Below are positions 41,787 through 50,974 of a stretch of DNA of 64,000 bases, in pieces. Position numbers and translations under genes: made by a program. This DNA is from JAFGOG01 sp034429215 (lineage in GTDB: Bacteria > Chloroflexota > Anaerolineae > JAAYZQ01). The number at the start of each line of letters is the position of its first letter. The first letter of the stretch is position 1. Where the stretch lies: NCBI GenBank assembly GCA_034429215.1, contig DAOUGI010000097.1, positions 98,619-162,618 of the forward strand, given 5' to 3'. Below the pieces are notes generated by a model. The model saw only the letters and a program-made list of their open reading frames with translations. It made no database searches and was not told the DNA's origin.

Positions 41787-43675
41787 ACGAGCGAGGGCTG
41801 TCGTTCAACCGCCTGGCCGGCCTGGTCGAGGCGACGGCCGTTTTCCTCTTTTTCTACCAGGCCCTGCGCGTCTTTTTTTCCATGCTGTTTGGCGCCATGT
41901 ACGACGCCATGTTTGCCGGGACAGCGTCGATCTCTGTCGTTGGGTTGGCGCTGGCGGCGGTCGTCGTGGCGCTCCTGGCTCCCCTGGCCGCGCCCAAGTG
42001 GCCTCAAACGGTGCGCGCCGCGTCGCTGGGCGGGGCGGCGCTGGCCTTCCTGGCACGTGTGCCCCTAACCCTCGACGATCTACAAGTTCGGCTGCTGGCG
42101 GCCCTGGTTATCATCGCTGCGGCCGGCTTTTACCTGGCAACCCGGATACGCGTTGATGCCCGGCAGGCGGCCCGCGCCCTTATCCTGGCGCTGTTAGTCG
42201 ACCAGGTGCTGCGGGCTGCCGGCCAGACCTTTGACGTGACGCTGCGTTCCGGCTGGTGGCCGGGGCAGGTCGCCCTCTCGGCGGTGTTGTGCCTGCTGGC
42301 CGGCTGGCTCTACCGCCGGCGCCCTGCAGGGGAACCGGCCGCCAGCGTCAGACTGGACCTGCTCACCGGGCTCGCCTGGGGAAGCTGGCTGTTCCTGGAA
42401 ACATCGCTGCTGGCCTTTCCCAATGTCCTGTCCCGTTGGAGCGGCGGGCCTTACCTGGCCTTCGCTACATGCGTGCCGTTGGTCATGGTACTGATTCTGT
42501 TCGAAGAGGATGTGTGGCGAACGCTGCGGGGCCGGATCGGAGGGGCGGCTCTCCTGGCCATCCTCGTGATCGGACTGGGCGCAGGCTACCTGATGAAGGG
42601 CCTGCCGGCATTTCTTGGGCTGGTGGCGGCGCAGGCAGTCGCCGTGGTGCTCCTGCTTTCCTACCTGGCGCCGGACTACAACGTCCAGAAGGACCGGACA
42701 GGGTTGAGCCTGGCCCTGGGCGGCATCCTGTTCCTCATCCTGGGATTTCTCTGGGCCTTTGCCTTTACCTATGCCTACACCCTGGACATATTCCGTGGAA
42801 TAGGCTTGCCGGCCTTCCTGGCGGCCGGACTGCTGGCCGGGCTGCCTGCTCTACGCCCCGCCCCACAGACCGGCTCGATCCGGCCTTCATCGCGCCGGCG
42901 CAAGATGGCGATGTGGGGGGCCGGGTTGGGCGTGGCGGCACTGATCCTGGCCTTGAACTGGCCTAACCCCACCCGACAAGCGGAGGAAAGTGATCTGTTC
43001 CGCGCCGCCACCTACAACATCCATTATGGCTACGACAGCGACTGGCGCCTGCGACTGGAAGCTCAGGCCCAAGCCATCGAAACGGCAGGAGCCGGCGTGG
43101 TGGCCCTGCAAGAGGTTGACACCGGCCGGCCGACCAGCTACATGATCGACAATGCCCGCTGGCTGGCCCGCCGCCTGAACATGGGAGTGGTCTACCTGCC
43201 GTGCATGGAGCACATGACCGGGATTGCTCTGTTATCGCGTTACCCAATCCTCGACTATGACACGCTGCTCCTGCCCAGCGACCTGGAGCAGACCGGTATC
43301 ATCTGGGCCAAGATCGACGTAGGGGGCCAGCAGGTCAACGCTTTTGCCATCTGGATGGGGCTGGAGCCGGAAGAACGGGCCCAGCAGCTCAACGCCGCGC
43401 TGGCGTTCATCGCCGCCCACCCCGGGCCGGCCGTCTTTGGCGGGGATTTCAATTCGGCGCCCGACTCGCCGGTCTATGCGCAGATCGCCGGGGCAGGCTT
43501 TTCCGATCCATTTGCCATCCTGGGGCTGGGCTCGCCGCCGACCGACCCGGCGATCAACCCCTCCAAGCGAATCGACTTTGTCTGGGTGCGCGATCTGACG
43601 CCGATCGCGGCCGAGGTTCCCGAGGCGCTGGCCTCGGATCACCGCATGGTCGTGGTGGAGGTCAAGATACCATAG
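41783..43675 (+). CDS. Integral membrane protein with C-terminal endonuclease/exonuclease/phosphatase domain
   Basis: The 630-residue protein has about eleven membrane helices (residues about 15-410) followed by a soluble EEP domain (about 420-630). The EEP hallmarks are present: FRAATYNIHYG (metal Asn), VVALQEVD (metal Glu), VFGGDFNSAPDSPVY (catalytic Asp/Asn) and the final SDHRMVVVEV (general-base His). Such domains cleave phosphodiesters in nucleic acids or lipids. The start at 41783 lies in the ATGA overlap; earlier in-frame codons fall within the upstream gene. Confidence 0.85.
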   Translation: MNERGLSFNRLAGLVEATAVFLFFYQALRVFFSMLFGAMYDAMFAGTASISVVGLALAAVVVALLAPLAAPKWPQTVRAASLGGAALAFLARVPLTLDDLQVRLLAALVIIAAAGFYLATRIRVDARQAARALILALLVDQVLRAAGQTFDVTLRSGWWPGQVALSAVLCLLAGWLYRRRPAGEPAASVRLDLLTGLAWGSWLFLETSLLAFPNVLSRWSGGPYLAFATCVPLVMVLILFEEDVWRTLRGRIGGAALLAILVIGLGAGYLMKGLPAFLGLVAAQAVAVVLLLSYLAPDYNVQKDRTGLSLALGGILFLILGFLWAFAFTYAYTLDIFRGIGLPAFLAAGLLAGLPALRPAPQTGSIRPSSRRRKMAMWGAGLGVAALILALNWPNPTRQAEESDLFRAATYNIHYGYDSDWRLRLEAQAQAIETAGAGVVALQEVDTGRPTSYMIDNARWLARRLNMGVVYLPCMEHMTGIALLSRYPILDYDTLLLPSDLEQTGIIWAKIDVGGQQVNAFAIWMGLEPEERAQQLNAALAFIAAHPGPAVFGGDFNSAPDSPVYAQIAGAGFSDPFAILGLGSPPTDPAINPSKRIDFVWVRDLTPIAAEVPEALASDHRMVVVEVKIP

Positions 43676-43709
43676 GATCAGCAATGAGGCTGGTCGATAG
43701 GGTGAGGGC

Positions 43710-45050
43710 TTGAATACAGAATTCCGTTACGGCACGATCATCTTTGACGTGGGCGGGACACTGCTCGGATTTCACGAACGGGAGCCATTCCAGGAGTTTC
43801 TGGCCAGCGTGGGGTTGCCGGCCGGCGACGAAGATGGGCGCGAGGTGCACCGGCGGTTCGTGTCGGTCGTCGTCGCAACACGGGACGGCGCCGAGGGCCT
43901 GGGTGCCAACGAGCAGCCACTGTACGATTGGTGGCGAAACATCTTTGTCCAGACCTGGCCCGATCGCCCAGACCTGGCCGATGAGATGTACCGCTGGTTC
44001 CGCGCCAACCGCTTCGACCGGACCTTTGCCGATGTGGTCCCGGCGCTCGAGGCGCTGCGCGGGCTGGGGGTGCCTCTGGGCATCCTGTCCAACTTTGGAA
44101 CCGGTCTGGAGGATCTGCTGCGCGACCGAGGTCTGCGGGGCTATTTCGATTTTGTGATCGTGTCGGCGTTGGTCGGCATAGCCAAGCCAAATCCCGCCAT
44201 CTTTGACCCTGCCGTGGCCGCCGCGAGGCAGCCCCGCAGCAGGCTACTGTACGTGGGCGACCATTTTGGCGACGACGTCGGCGGGGCCAGGGCCGCCGGG
44301 CTCGACGTGGTGCTGATCGATCGGGCCGACCGCCACGGCGACAAGCCCTGTTCCCGCATCCACAGCCTGCTCGACCTGCTGCGCTACATCCGGCTGCCGG
44401 CGGCCGATCGCCGGGCAGTGATCCTGGATATGGATGGTGTGGTGCTCGACTCGATGCCGGCCCACCTGCATTCCTGGCAGCGGGCGCTGGCGCCGCTCGG
44501 TATCCGGCCGACCGCTGCCGATACGTACCCGCTGGAGGGCATGCCTACCGAGCCGACGGCTCAAAGGCTCACCGAGCAGTTCCTGGGCCGGGCCTGCTCT
44601 GACGAGGAGGCGCGGCGCCTGGCTGAGATCAAGCGCAGGTTTTTTGTCGAAGATTTTGAGCCGGCCCTTGTTCCTGGCATCGTGCCTCTGCTGCACGACC
44701 TGCGAGGGCGAGGCCACCGGCTGGCGCTGGTGACCGGCAGCGCAGCGATTGTCCTGGACCAAGTGCTGGCGCCGCTCGGCGTCCTGGAACTGTTCGAAGT
44801 GATAGTCACCGGCAACCAGGTATCGCGAGGCAAGCCAGATCCGGAATCGTACCGGCTCGCCGCTGCCCGGCTCGGGCTTGGCCCTAGCGAGTGCCTGGTG
44901 GTGGAGAATGCGCCGCTGGGCATCCAGGCGGCCAAGGCAGCAGGGATGGGATGCGTTGCCCTGGAGACCGGCCTGCCGGCGGAGCAGTTGGCCGGCGCCG
45001 AGCAGGTTTTTCCCGACGTCAAGGCGCTGCGGACCTGGCTTCTCACCTGA
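43710..45050 (+). CDS. Tandem fusion of two HAD-superfamily hydrolases
   Basis: The 446-residue protein contains two complete HAD phosphatase domains. The first (residues about 8-215) has FDVGGTLLGF, ILSNFGTG, KPNPAIF and VGDHFGDDVGGARAAG. The second (about 235-445) has the beta-phosphoglucomutase-like motifs ILDMDGVVLDS, VTGSAAIVL, GKPDPESYRLAAARLG and VVENAPLGIQAAKAAGM. Domain 1 has GG where the second catalytic Asp of DxD usually lies, so it may be weak, whereas domain 2 looks fully catalytic. TTG start assumed. Confidence 0.85.
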   Translation: MNTEFRYGTIIFDVGGTLLGFHEREPFQEFLASVGLPAGDEDGREVHRRFVSVVVATRDGAEGLGANEQPLYDWWRNIFVQTWPDRPDLADEMYRWFRANRFDRTFADVVPALEALRGLGVPLGILSNFGTGLEDLLRDRGLRGYFDFVIVSALVGIAKPNPAIFDPAVAAARQPRSRLLYVGDHFGDDVGGARAAGLDVVLIDRADRHGDKPCSRIHSLLDLLRYIRLPAADRRAVILDMDGVVLDSMPAHLHSWQRALAPLGIRPTAADTYPLEGMPTEPTAQRLTEQFLGRACSDEEARRLAEIKRRFFVEDFEPALVPGIVPLLHDLRGRGHRLALVTGSAAIVLDQVLAPLGVLELFEVIVTGNQVSRGKPDPESYRLAAARLGLGPSECLVVENAPLGIQAAKAAGMGCVALETGLPAEQLAGAEQVFPDVKALRTWLLT

Positions 45051-45245
45051 GATAGCTTTCCCCCTGCTGCCCTTCGGACTGCACTGTACAGCGGTCACCC
45101 CAGCCCTGCCGTCCTCCGGGCTCCACCAAACAACGATCCCCCCAAATAGGAGCGGGAATATTGGAACCTTTTCCGGGGCAGCGTCGTCTATGACTAACAC
45201 GCGCAGAAATTGCGGTGAAGACAACAGCAAGGAACGGAGGTCAAC
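45051..45245. other. Intergenic spacer
   Basis: This 195-bp gap holds GCACTGTACAGC at about 45081, shared with the spacer near 21222, and the GGAGG ribosome site of the next gene. I see no clear promoter or coding sequence. Confidence 0.4.
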
Positions 45246-46022
45246 ATGTTTAAGCGTATTTTGGTTATAGCCGTAGCTATCGTCATGGTCGCATCGTTGG
45301 GCCTGGCAGGCGCCTGGGCCTGGGGCCAGACGAAACCCGCAGTGCAGGCGCAGACGCCTGCGACCAGCGAGGTCAAATACAACACCGCCCAGACGATAAC
45401 CGTCGTCGGGCAGGGGACGGCCAGTGTCGTGCCCGACATCGCCCGGATCACCCTCGGGGTCGAGACAACGGCCAGCACCGTAGCCGACGGTTCCACCGAG
45501 AACCAGGCCAAGATGAAGGCGCTCCTTGCTGCCCTAAAAGCAGTGGGGATCCCAGAGAAGGACATTCAGACCACCAACTATAGCATCATGGTCAACCGCG
45601 GCCAAGAGCAGCCGGTGACCGATCTGGGCAAGACCGGGGCAACAGCCACCACCTACACGGTGTCGAACAACGTCACCGTCACCATCCGCGATCTGACCCT
45701 GGTTAGCGAAGTGATTGACGCGGCCATCGAGGCGGGCGCCAACAACATTTGGGGCATCAGCTTTACGGTCGAAAAGCCGGACGCTGGCCTGGCCGACGCG
45801 CGGGCCAAGGCTGTGGCCGACGCCAAGCTGCGGGCCGAAGCCCTGGCGAAACTGGGTGAGGTCACTCTCGGCCCGGTGATGTCCATGAATGAGGTAATCG
45901 GCAGCTCGAGCCCGGTGATGTACGCCGTCGCCGACAGGGGACTGGGCGGAGATACTTCCGTCAGCATCGGTGAGGTGGAGGTCAGCTACCAGATTCAGGT
46001 GAGCTACTACATCGAGCCCTAG
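45246..46022 (+). CDS. SIMPL domain (DUF541) exported protein
   Basis: The 258-residue product begins with a signal peptide (MFKRILVIAVAIVMVASLGLAGAWA). It continues with the SIMPL pattern: ITVVGQGTASVVPDIARITLGVE, QTTNYSIMVNRG, YTVSNNVTVTIRD and ANNIWGISFTVEKPD. SIMPL (YggE-like) proteins are periplasmic or surface proteins of unclear stress-related function. Ribosome site AACGGAGG before the ATG. The gene is closed by a terminator at 46046. Confidence 0.92.
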   Translation: MFKRILVIAVAIVMVASLGLAGAWAWGQTKPAVQAQTPATSEVKYNTAQTITVVGQGTASVVPDIARITLGVETTASTVADGSTENQAKMKALLAALKAVGIPEKDIQTTNYSIMVNRGQEQPVTDLGKTGATATTYTVSNNVTVTIRDLTLVSEVIDAAIEAGANNIWGISFTVEKPDAGLADARAKAVADAKLRAEALAKLGEVTLGPVMSMNEVIGSSSPVMYAVADRGLGGDTSVSIGEVEVSYQIQVSYYIEP

Positions 46023-46045
46023 TGTCCGGTAGGGGTACCGAAATC

Positions 46046-46078
46046 AGAGCCCGGCCAGAAATGGTCGGGCTCTTTTTG
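46046..46078 (+). terminator. Rho-independent terminator
   Basis: AGAGCCCGGCC (46046-46056) pairs with GGTCGGGCTCT (46063-46073), with one G-T wobble, followed by TTTTTGTG. It lies between convergent genes and could work in both directions. Confidence 0.88.
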
Positions 46079-46082
46079 TGTG

Positions 46083-46610
46083 CTATCGGTGGCTGATGCT
46101 ATCCACCCAGATGGCCAGCGCGTCACGATGGCTGCTAAAAGCGATCTGCGCCGGCAGCGCATCGGCAGGAAACCAACCGACGGCCTGGGCGTCGTCGCCG
46201 GCCCGCAGATCGCCGCCGGCTACTAGGGCCAGGTAAACGACTAGCAGGCCGTTGTCGTGCGACTGGCCGTCATTGAATTCATGGAACCACGGAAAGACGC
46301 CGAACAGGCCGGCCGTCACCACTTCTAGGCCGGTCTCCTCCCACGTCTCACGGACGGCAGCCTGCTCAGGGGTTTCGTCCCATTCGATATAGCCGGCCGG
46401 CATGGTCCAGTCGCCGACGTAGGGTGGGTACTTGCGCTGTACCATCAACACCCGGCCGTCGCGCTCGATCAGGCAAGCGGCGGCGGGGGTGGGGTTCTGA
46501 TAGTGGATAAAGCCGCAGGCGGGACAGATCTGGCGAAGGCGCCCGTCCGATTCGCGCCAGGCCAGCTCGGCAGCACAGGCAGGGCAATAGCGATAGACCG
46601 ACATGGTCAC
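46083..46610 (-). CDS. Nudix hydrolase with N-terminal zinc ribbon
   Basis: The 175-residue protein starts with a zinc ribbon (CPAC about residue 9, CPAC about residue 29), as in NudC-like and ADP-ribose-type Nudix enzymes. It carries a full Nudix box, GYIEWDETPEQAAVRETWEE (Gx5Ex7REUxEExGU). It cleaves a nucleoside diphosphate linked to another moiety; the exact substrate is unknown. Start at 46610 (GTG) or 46604 (ATG, better spaced from GAGGGT). It is placed 4 bp after hpt on the same strand, so a nucleotide clean-up role is plausible. Confidence 0.9.
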   Translation of the reverse strand: MTMSVYRYCPACAAELAWRESDGRLRQICPACGFIHYQNPTPAAACLIERDGRVLMVQRKYPPYVGDWTMPAGYIEWDETPEQAAVRETWEETGLEVVTAGLFGVFPWFHEFNDGQSHDNGLLVVYLALVAGGDLRAGDDAQAVGWFPADALPAQIAFSSHRDALAIWVDSISHR

Positions 46611-46614
46611 ACCC

Positions 46615-47151
46615 TCAGCCGGCCTGTTTCAGCACGCCGATATAGGGCAGGTTGCGATACTTTTCGTCATAGTCCAACCCATAGCCCAGCACAAAGTCGT
46701 CGGGAATTTCAAAACCGATATAGTCGAGCGGCACATCGACCACCCGGCGGCAGGGTTTGCTGAGCAGGGTGCACACTTGCAGGCTGGCCGGGTTTCTGGC
46801 CTGGAGCGCGCGCAGCAAATAGTCCATCGTCCGCCCGCTGTCGACGATGTCTTCGACGAGGAGGACGTGCCTCCCGGCAATGTCGGCATGCAGATCCATG
46901 AGGATGCGCACCACGCCGCTGCTCTCGGTCCGCTGGCCGCCGTAACTGGAAATAGCCATAAAGTCGATCTCGTGCGGAATGGTAACATGGCGCATCAGGT
47001 CGGTCAAAAAGGCCACCCCGCCCTTGAGGACGCACACCAACATCAGGTCTTTGCCCTGGTAGTCGACCGAGATGGCCCGGCCCAATTCGTCCACCCGGCG
47101 CTGGAGCGCCGCTTCGTCGATCAGAATGTGATCCAAGATCCCTTCGAGCAT
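46615..47151 (-). CDS. hpt: Hypoxanthine phosphoribosyltransferase
   Basis: The 178-residue enzyme salvages hypoxanthine/guanine with PRPP. The PRPP loop VLLVEDIVDSGRTMDYLL, the LMLVCVLKGGVAFLTDL motif near residue 40, and the C-terminal DFVLGYGLDYDEKYRNLPYIGVL are diagnostic. The start at 47151 follows GGAGGTGACT; longer in-frame readings upstream have no homology. It is encoded in one unit with the Nudix hydrolase. Confidence 0.94.
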   Translation of the reverse strand: MLEGILDHILIDEAALQRRVDELGRAISVDYQGKDLMLVCVLKGGVAFLTDLMRHVTIPHEIDFMAISSYGGQRTESSGVVRILMDLHADIAGRHVLLVEDIVDSGRTMDYLLRALQARNPASLQVCTLLSKPCRRVVDVPLDYIGFEIPDDFVLGYGLDYDEKYRNLPYIGVLKQAG

Positions 47152-47213
47152 AGTCACCTCCATTGGGAATCGCCCGCTCACTCCCACCATCTTCCCAAAG
47201 GGAAGAAGGAGAC

Positions 47214-48548
47214 TCAGCGACCCAGCAGCAGCGCGGCGAGCGCCTCTTCGTCGAAAGCGTCGAGGCGATGGACGCCGGCCAGGGCAGGATGCCAGGCCAA
47301 AAGCCCACCCTGAAAGCTCTGCATGACAAAATCCTGCCACCGGTAGCGCCCCGAGATCGGATAACCAAAGGCCGACGGGCCGCCGCCGTCGCGGTAAAAG
47401 TCCCAAAAGCCCACTTGCTCGTCGTTGGTGACGGCATAGCCCGCACCGGGCGTGGAGCTGCCCTGGCTGAAGGACCAGCCATCCTCGACCGCATAGTCGG
47501 GAGGGAGAGGCGTGGGAGTAGGCGCAGGCGTGGACGTGGGTTTGGGAGTAGCCACAGGCTTGGCGAGCGATGCCGCCGGGACTGAAAAATCGGCCGATTT
47601 AAAGCGAGCAGCCCAGTCGCGGGTCAAGTCCAGGTAAAGGCTACCGTAGGCCTGGCTCGGCTCGATGTAGGTCCCTTCGGGCCATTCGTTGAACGAGTTG
47701 ATGATTACCCAGTGGGGCTTGCTGGCAATAGCTGCCTGCCAGCACTGGCCGTAATAGTCACCGCCGTCGCGCGACCGGGCAAAGCCGCCGGACCGGGCCT
47801 TGCGATCGTCATAGCCGGGCATGACCGTCGCGACCCACAGCTTGCCGGTGCCGTGGTCACGGTTGTATTTCCGCACCCGCTCGCCCCAGGAAGGCAAAGT
47901 CTGCGACGGAGCGATGCGATTGGTCCAGGTGATGCTGTACAGATGGTGGCCGTCAAAGACAGACAGATAGCTGAGATCGGTGCCTTCGGCGATCCACACG
48001 GCGCTGTGATTGGGGTCTGCCTGGTCACGGATGCTCCGCCAGGCGGCCACCGACAGGCGCGAGGTGTTGAAGAAAAAGAGGACCGGCCGGCCCTGGTAGC
48101 GCAGGTAGGCAGGGTGTGCGGCGTGGACGGCGAGCAGGTGGCGCAGGTTGTCCACATAGCTGGCCGACCCGCTCATGAACGGCGAATTGGGATCGAAATC
48201 TATGGCAACCCGCAAGCCCTTCTGAGCCGCCAGGTCGAGCAGCGCCGCCAGATTCTTTTCGGTCTGGTTGCCCTTACCCCACCAGTTGAGGACAAGGGCA
48301 TCGATCCCGGCCCCCTTGGCCTGGTCGATGTGGCGGGCCATCGCTTCGCGGTCGGCAGAGGTGTAGAGGGTCGCAGGCAGGTCGGGCACCTTGCCGGAGG
48401 TCCAGGTCTTGTTGTCGTACCAGGCGTAGTAAAAAGCGAGGACCAAACGCTCGTCACTCGCCTGGACAAGGGGGGGGTGGTCTATGGCCGGCATGAGCAA
48501 ACAACCAACCAGCCCGACCAGCAACAACGCTTTGCTACGCAATGCCAC
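47214..48548 (-). CDS. Secreted GH99-like glycoside hydrolase with C-terminal accessory domain
   Basis: The 444-residue protein has a signal peptide (GTG start, SKALLLVGLVGCLLMPAI) and a barrel with GH99/endomannosidase-like motifs: LAFYYAWYDNKTW, GIDALVLNWWGKGN, VLFFFNTSRLS and the catalytic-region INSFNEWPEGTYIEPS. A Pro/Thr linker (about residues 330-345) leads to an unrecognised domain of about 95 residues, with Trp/Tyr/Phe enrichment (GYPISGRYRWQDF), which may bind carbohydrate or the envelope. GGAGGAAGAAGG precedes the start. Confidence 0.8.
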   Translation of the reverse strand: MALRSKALLLVGLVGCLLMPAIDHPPLVQASDERLVLAFYYAWYDNKTWTSGKVPDLPATLYTSADREAMARHIDQAKGAGIDALVLNWWGKGNQTEKNLAALLDLAAQKGLRVAIDFDPNSPFMSGSASYVDNLRHLLAVHAAHPAYLRYQGRPVLFFFNTSRLSVAAWRSIRDQADPNHSAVWIAEGTDLSYLSVFDGHHLYSITWTNRIAPSQTLPSWGERVRKYNRDHGTGKLWVATVMPGYDDRKARSGGFARSRDGGDYYGQCWQAAIASKPHWVIINSFNEWPEGTYIEPSQAYGSLYLDLTRDWAARFKSADFSVPAASLAKPVATPKPTSTPAPTPTPLPPDYAVEDGWSFSQGSSTPGAGYAVTNDEQVGFWDFYRDGGGPSAFGYPISGRYRWQDFVMQSFQGGLLAWHPALAGVHRLDAFDEEALAALLLGR

Positions 48549-48572
48549 GCGTCCTTCTTCCTCCGGTGGGCC

Positions 48573-48583
48573 AGTATACCACA
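48573..48583 (-). promoter_or_regulatory. Extended -10 promoter of the GH99-like gene
   Basis: On the minus strand CTGTGG followed by TATACT (48573-48578). No convincing -35 is seen. The start codon is 25 bp downstream. Confidence 0.55.
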
Positions 48584-48641
48584 GGATCGGCGAATCAGTC
48601 CACTCTGCCGGCGCTCCAGGACTCCAGGCGGTCGCGAATCA

Positions 48642-49139
48642 TCAAGCGCCGGTCGCTCGCCAGGCAAATATGGCGACCATGACCAGGCTGATGGCGAGCT
48701 CGAAAATGGTCGACAGCAGCCAGCCCAGCATCCAGCCGCCGCCCGACTTGAGTGCTTTGCGCCAATCCTTGACGCGGAGCGTCTCGACCAGGAACATGCC
48801 CAACAACGCGCCGATGATCGACCCAGGCAGGCTGAGCACGATCAGGCCGACAAGCCCACCCACCATGCCGGCCAGGACGCTCCAGCCGCTGGCGCCGCCG
48901 GCCTTGGCTCCCATGCTGCTGGCCCAGATATCGGCTGTGGTAGCAATAGCCGTCAGCAGGCCCATGACGACCAGCGTGATCCAACCGACCGTCTGAAAGC
49001 CGTCGAGCAGAGCATAGCCCAATGCCGCGGCAAAGATCAGGATCGACCCCGGGAGCACGGGCAGAACGACGCCGATCAAGCCGATGAACATGACAACGAA
49101 AGTAAGACCCAGGACGATTTCGCCGACCGGTCCTTCCAA
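48642..49139 (-). CDS. DUF456 family membrane protein
   Basis: The 165-residue protein has four to five membrane helices and the DUF456 pattern: GVVLPVLPGSILIFAAALGYALLDG, ADIWASSMGAKAGGASGWS, and LPGSIIGALLGMFLVE with its Gly-rich packing helices. Function unknown. A TTG start at 49139 lies inside the TGA region of the upstream UbiB-like gene, after GGGAGGCGGTGAG, suggesting coupling. Confidence 0.85.
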   Translation of the reverse strand: MEGPVGEIVLGLTFVVMFIGLIGVVLPVLPGSILIFAAALGYALLDGFQTVGWITLVVMGLLTAIATTADIWASSMGAKAGGASGWSVLAGMVGGLVGLIVLSLPGSIIGALLGMFLVETLRVKDWRKALKSGGGWMLGWLLSTIFELAISLVMVAIFAWRATGA

Positions 49140-49142
49140 AGC

Positions 49143-50828
49143 TCACCGCCTCCCTGCGCGCCAAATGGATAACAGCAATATCATTGTGATCAACAGCGAC
49201 AGGCCAAAGCCGCCTACAATCAGGGTCAGAGCCGGTGATTGCCAGGACGGCCAGAGCTCCTTCAAGTAGGGGATGATCAAAGCCGGACCGAGGACAAATG
49301 CCGCCGCCAAGACGGCCAGGGCCAATCGGTTCGCCGCCGAAGCAAGGCGGCCCGTCAGCTCATCCAGGCCGCGCAGCCGGAAGCTAAGGCCAACCTCGCC
49401 GTCCTCCATCTGCTCGAACAGGGCGATGAGCTGTTGAGGCAAGAGCAACATCGCATCGGTCGACTCGCGTAGCTGTCCGGCGAGCTTTTTGACCTGGGAA
49501 AGGGGCGACTCGATCTCGAGAAGCGCGTCGCGGACGTAGGGCTCTACCTCCTGAAAGACGTTGATGTTGGGATCCAGGATCAGGCTGATCCCCTCGAGCA
49601 TGGCAATGGTCTTGAATACGAGGATGAGGTTGCTTGGCATTCTCAGGTGGTTGGCAAAAGCAACGCCCATCAGGTCCTGGACAAAGGTCTGAATCCGGAT
49701 CTTGTCCAGCTCCAGGCCATAGTACTGGAGCTTTAGCCGTTCCATATCGCGGGTCAGAGCGCGCTTGTCGGCAGCACGGGTGGCAATGCCCAGGCTCGAC
49801 AGGGCCTCGACGGATCGCTCCGAGTCGCCGCGGAAAAGGCCGATAAAGAGCTGGACAAGTCCCAGCCTCGCGCTCGGATCGACCTGCCCCATGATGCCGA
49901 AATCCATCATACCGATGATCTCGCCGGGCAGCACGGCAAAGTTGCCGGCGTGGGGATCGGCGTGAAAGAACCCCGCCTGCAGGACCGCCTTGAGCAGAAT
50001 GTGGATGTTGCGCCGGGCGACCACAGCCGGATCGAGGCCGGCCGCTTTCAGCCCATCCAGATCGGTGATCTTGACCCCCTCCAGCCGCTCCATGGTCAAG
50101 ACCCGGCGGGTAGTGGTTTCCCAGTAGACCAGGGGTACGCGGACAGACGGCTCGTCGGCAACAATCTGCCGGAAGCGGTCCATATTGTGGCCCTCTTGTT
50201 CGTAATTCTGCTCCTGGCGCAGGGTATTGGCAAACTCCTGGGCCAGCGACAGGACGTCGTAATATTGCCCCCATTCGGTCCGCTTTTGAGCCAGCGCTGC
50301 CGCCTGCAGTAGGATGTCCAGATCGACGTCGATGACTTTGTCGATCCCGGGACGAAAGACCTTGACCGCCACCTCTTCGCCGTCGGCCAGAGTCGCCAGG
50401 TGAACCTGCCCCAGCGAGGCCGAAGCGACCGGCACAGGGTCAAAGGTGGCAAACAGCTCGTTGAGCGGGCGTTTCAGCTCAAGCTCGACCTGGGCCTGGA
50501 TGAGGGGGAAGGGCGTCGGCGGGACGGTGTCCTGTAGCTTTTCCAGCTCGTGGATCAGGTCGGGAGGGATGATGTCGGCGCGGGTGCTGAGGATCTGGCC
50601 CAGCTTGATAAAAGTCGGTCCCAGCTCTTCGACGGCCATCCTGATCCGCTCGGCCGGGGTGGCGCTAATGATCTCGGCAGTGCCGAAACGCAGCTTTTGC
50701 AGGCCGGGGGCAATCACCCGGCCAATGCCAAGCTGGGTCAAGATATGGCCAAAGCCGTAACGGGTCAAGATGCGCGCGATCTGGCGGTAACGGCGCAAGT
50801 GACGAAAGGTTTGAGAAATAGTTGGCAT
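49143..50828 (-). CDS. ABC1/UbiB/AarF-family atypical kinase
   Basis: The 561-residue protein has the N-terminal extension with the KxGQ motif (FIKLGQILSTRADIIPPD), the Ala-rich nucleotide loop PVASASLGQVHLA, the VAVKVFRPG lysine, ADPHAGNFAVLPG (catalytic and metal region) and MMDFGIMGQVD. Two membrane helices close the C-terminus (about residues 505-555). UbiB-type kinases support quinone synthesis; in bacteria lacking ubiquinone their role is open. It is expressed from the promoter at 50910-50937 with DUF456 downstream. Confidence 0.92.
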   Translation of the reverse strand: MPTISQTFRHLRRYRQIARILTRYGFGHILTQLGIGRVIAPGLQKLRFGTAEIISATPAERIRMAVEELGPTFIKLGQILSTRADIIPPDLIHELEKLQDTVPPTPFPLIQAQVELELKRPLNELFATFDPVPVASASLGQVHLATLADGEEVAVKVFRPGIDKVIDVDLDILLQAAALAQKRTEWGQYYDVLSLAQEFANTLRQEQNYEQEGHNMDRFRQIVADEPSVRVPLVYWETTTRRVLTMERLEGVKITDLDGLKAAGLDPAVVARRNIHILLKAVLQAGFFHADPHAGNFAVLPGEIIGMMDFGIMGQVDPSARLGLVQLFIGLFRGDSERSVEALSSLGIATRAADKRALTRDMERLKLQYYGLELDKIRIQTFVQDLMGVAFANHLRMPSNLILVFKTIAMLEGISLILDPNINVFQEVEPYVRDALLEIESPLSQVKKLAGQLRESTDAMLLLPQQLIALFEQMEDGEVGLSFRLRGLDELTGRLASAANRLALAVLAAAFVLGPALIIPYLKELWPSWQSPALTLIVGGFGLSLLITMILLLSIWRAGRR

Positions 50829-50909
50829 GGCGGTTTATCCGAGCTTTCAGCTATCAGCTTTTAGCGGCAGCAGTCGCTCGAGTCACCAGGCTGATAGCCG
50901 ACTAGCGGT

Positions 50910-50937
50910 ATTATACTGCAAATGGGCAAATCGGCAA
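50910..50937 (-). promoter_or_regulatory. Promoter of the UbiB-like gene
   Basis: On the minus strand TTGCCG (50932-50937), 16 bp and TATAAT (50910-50915); divergent from the promoter at 50975. Confidence 0.7.
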
Positions 50938-50974
50938 ATAGGGAAGCGGAGACTGGTGCTGAATTCGTGGCCCC

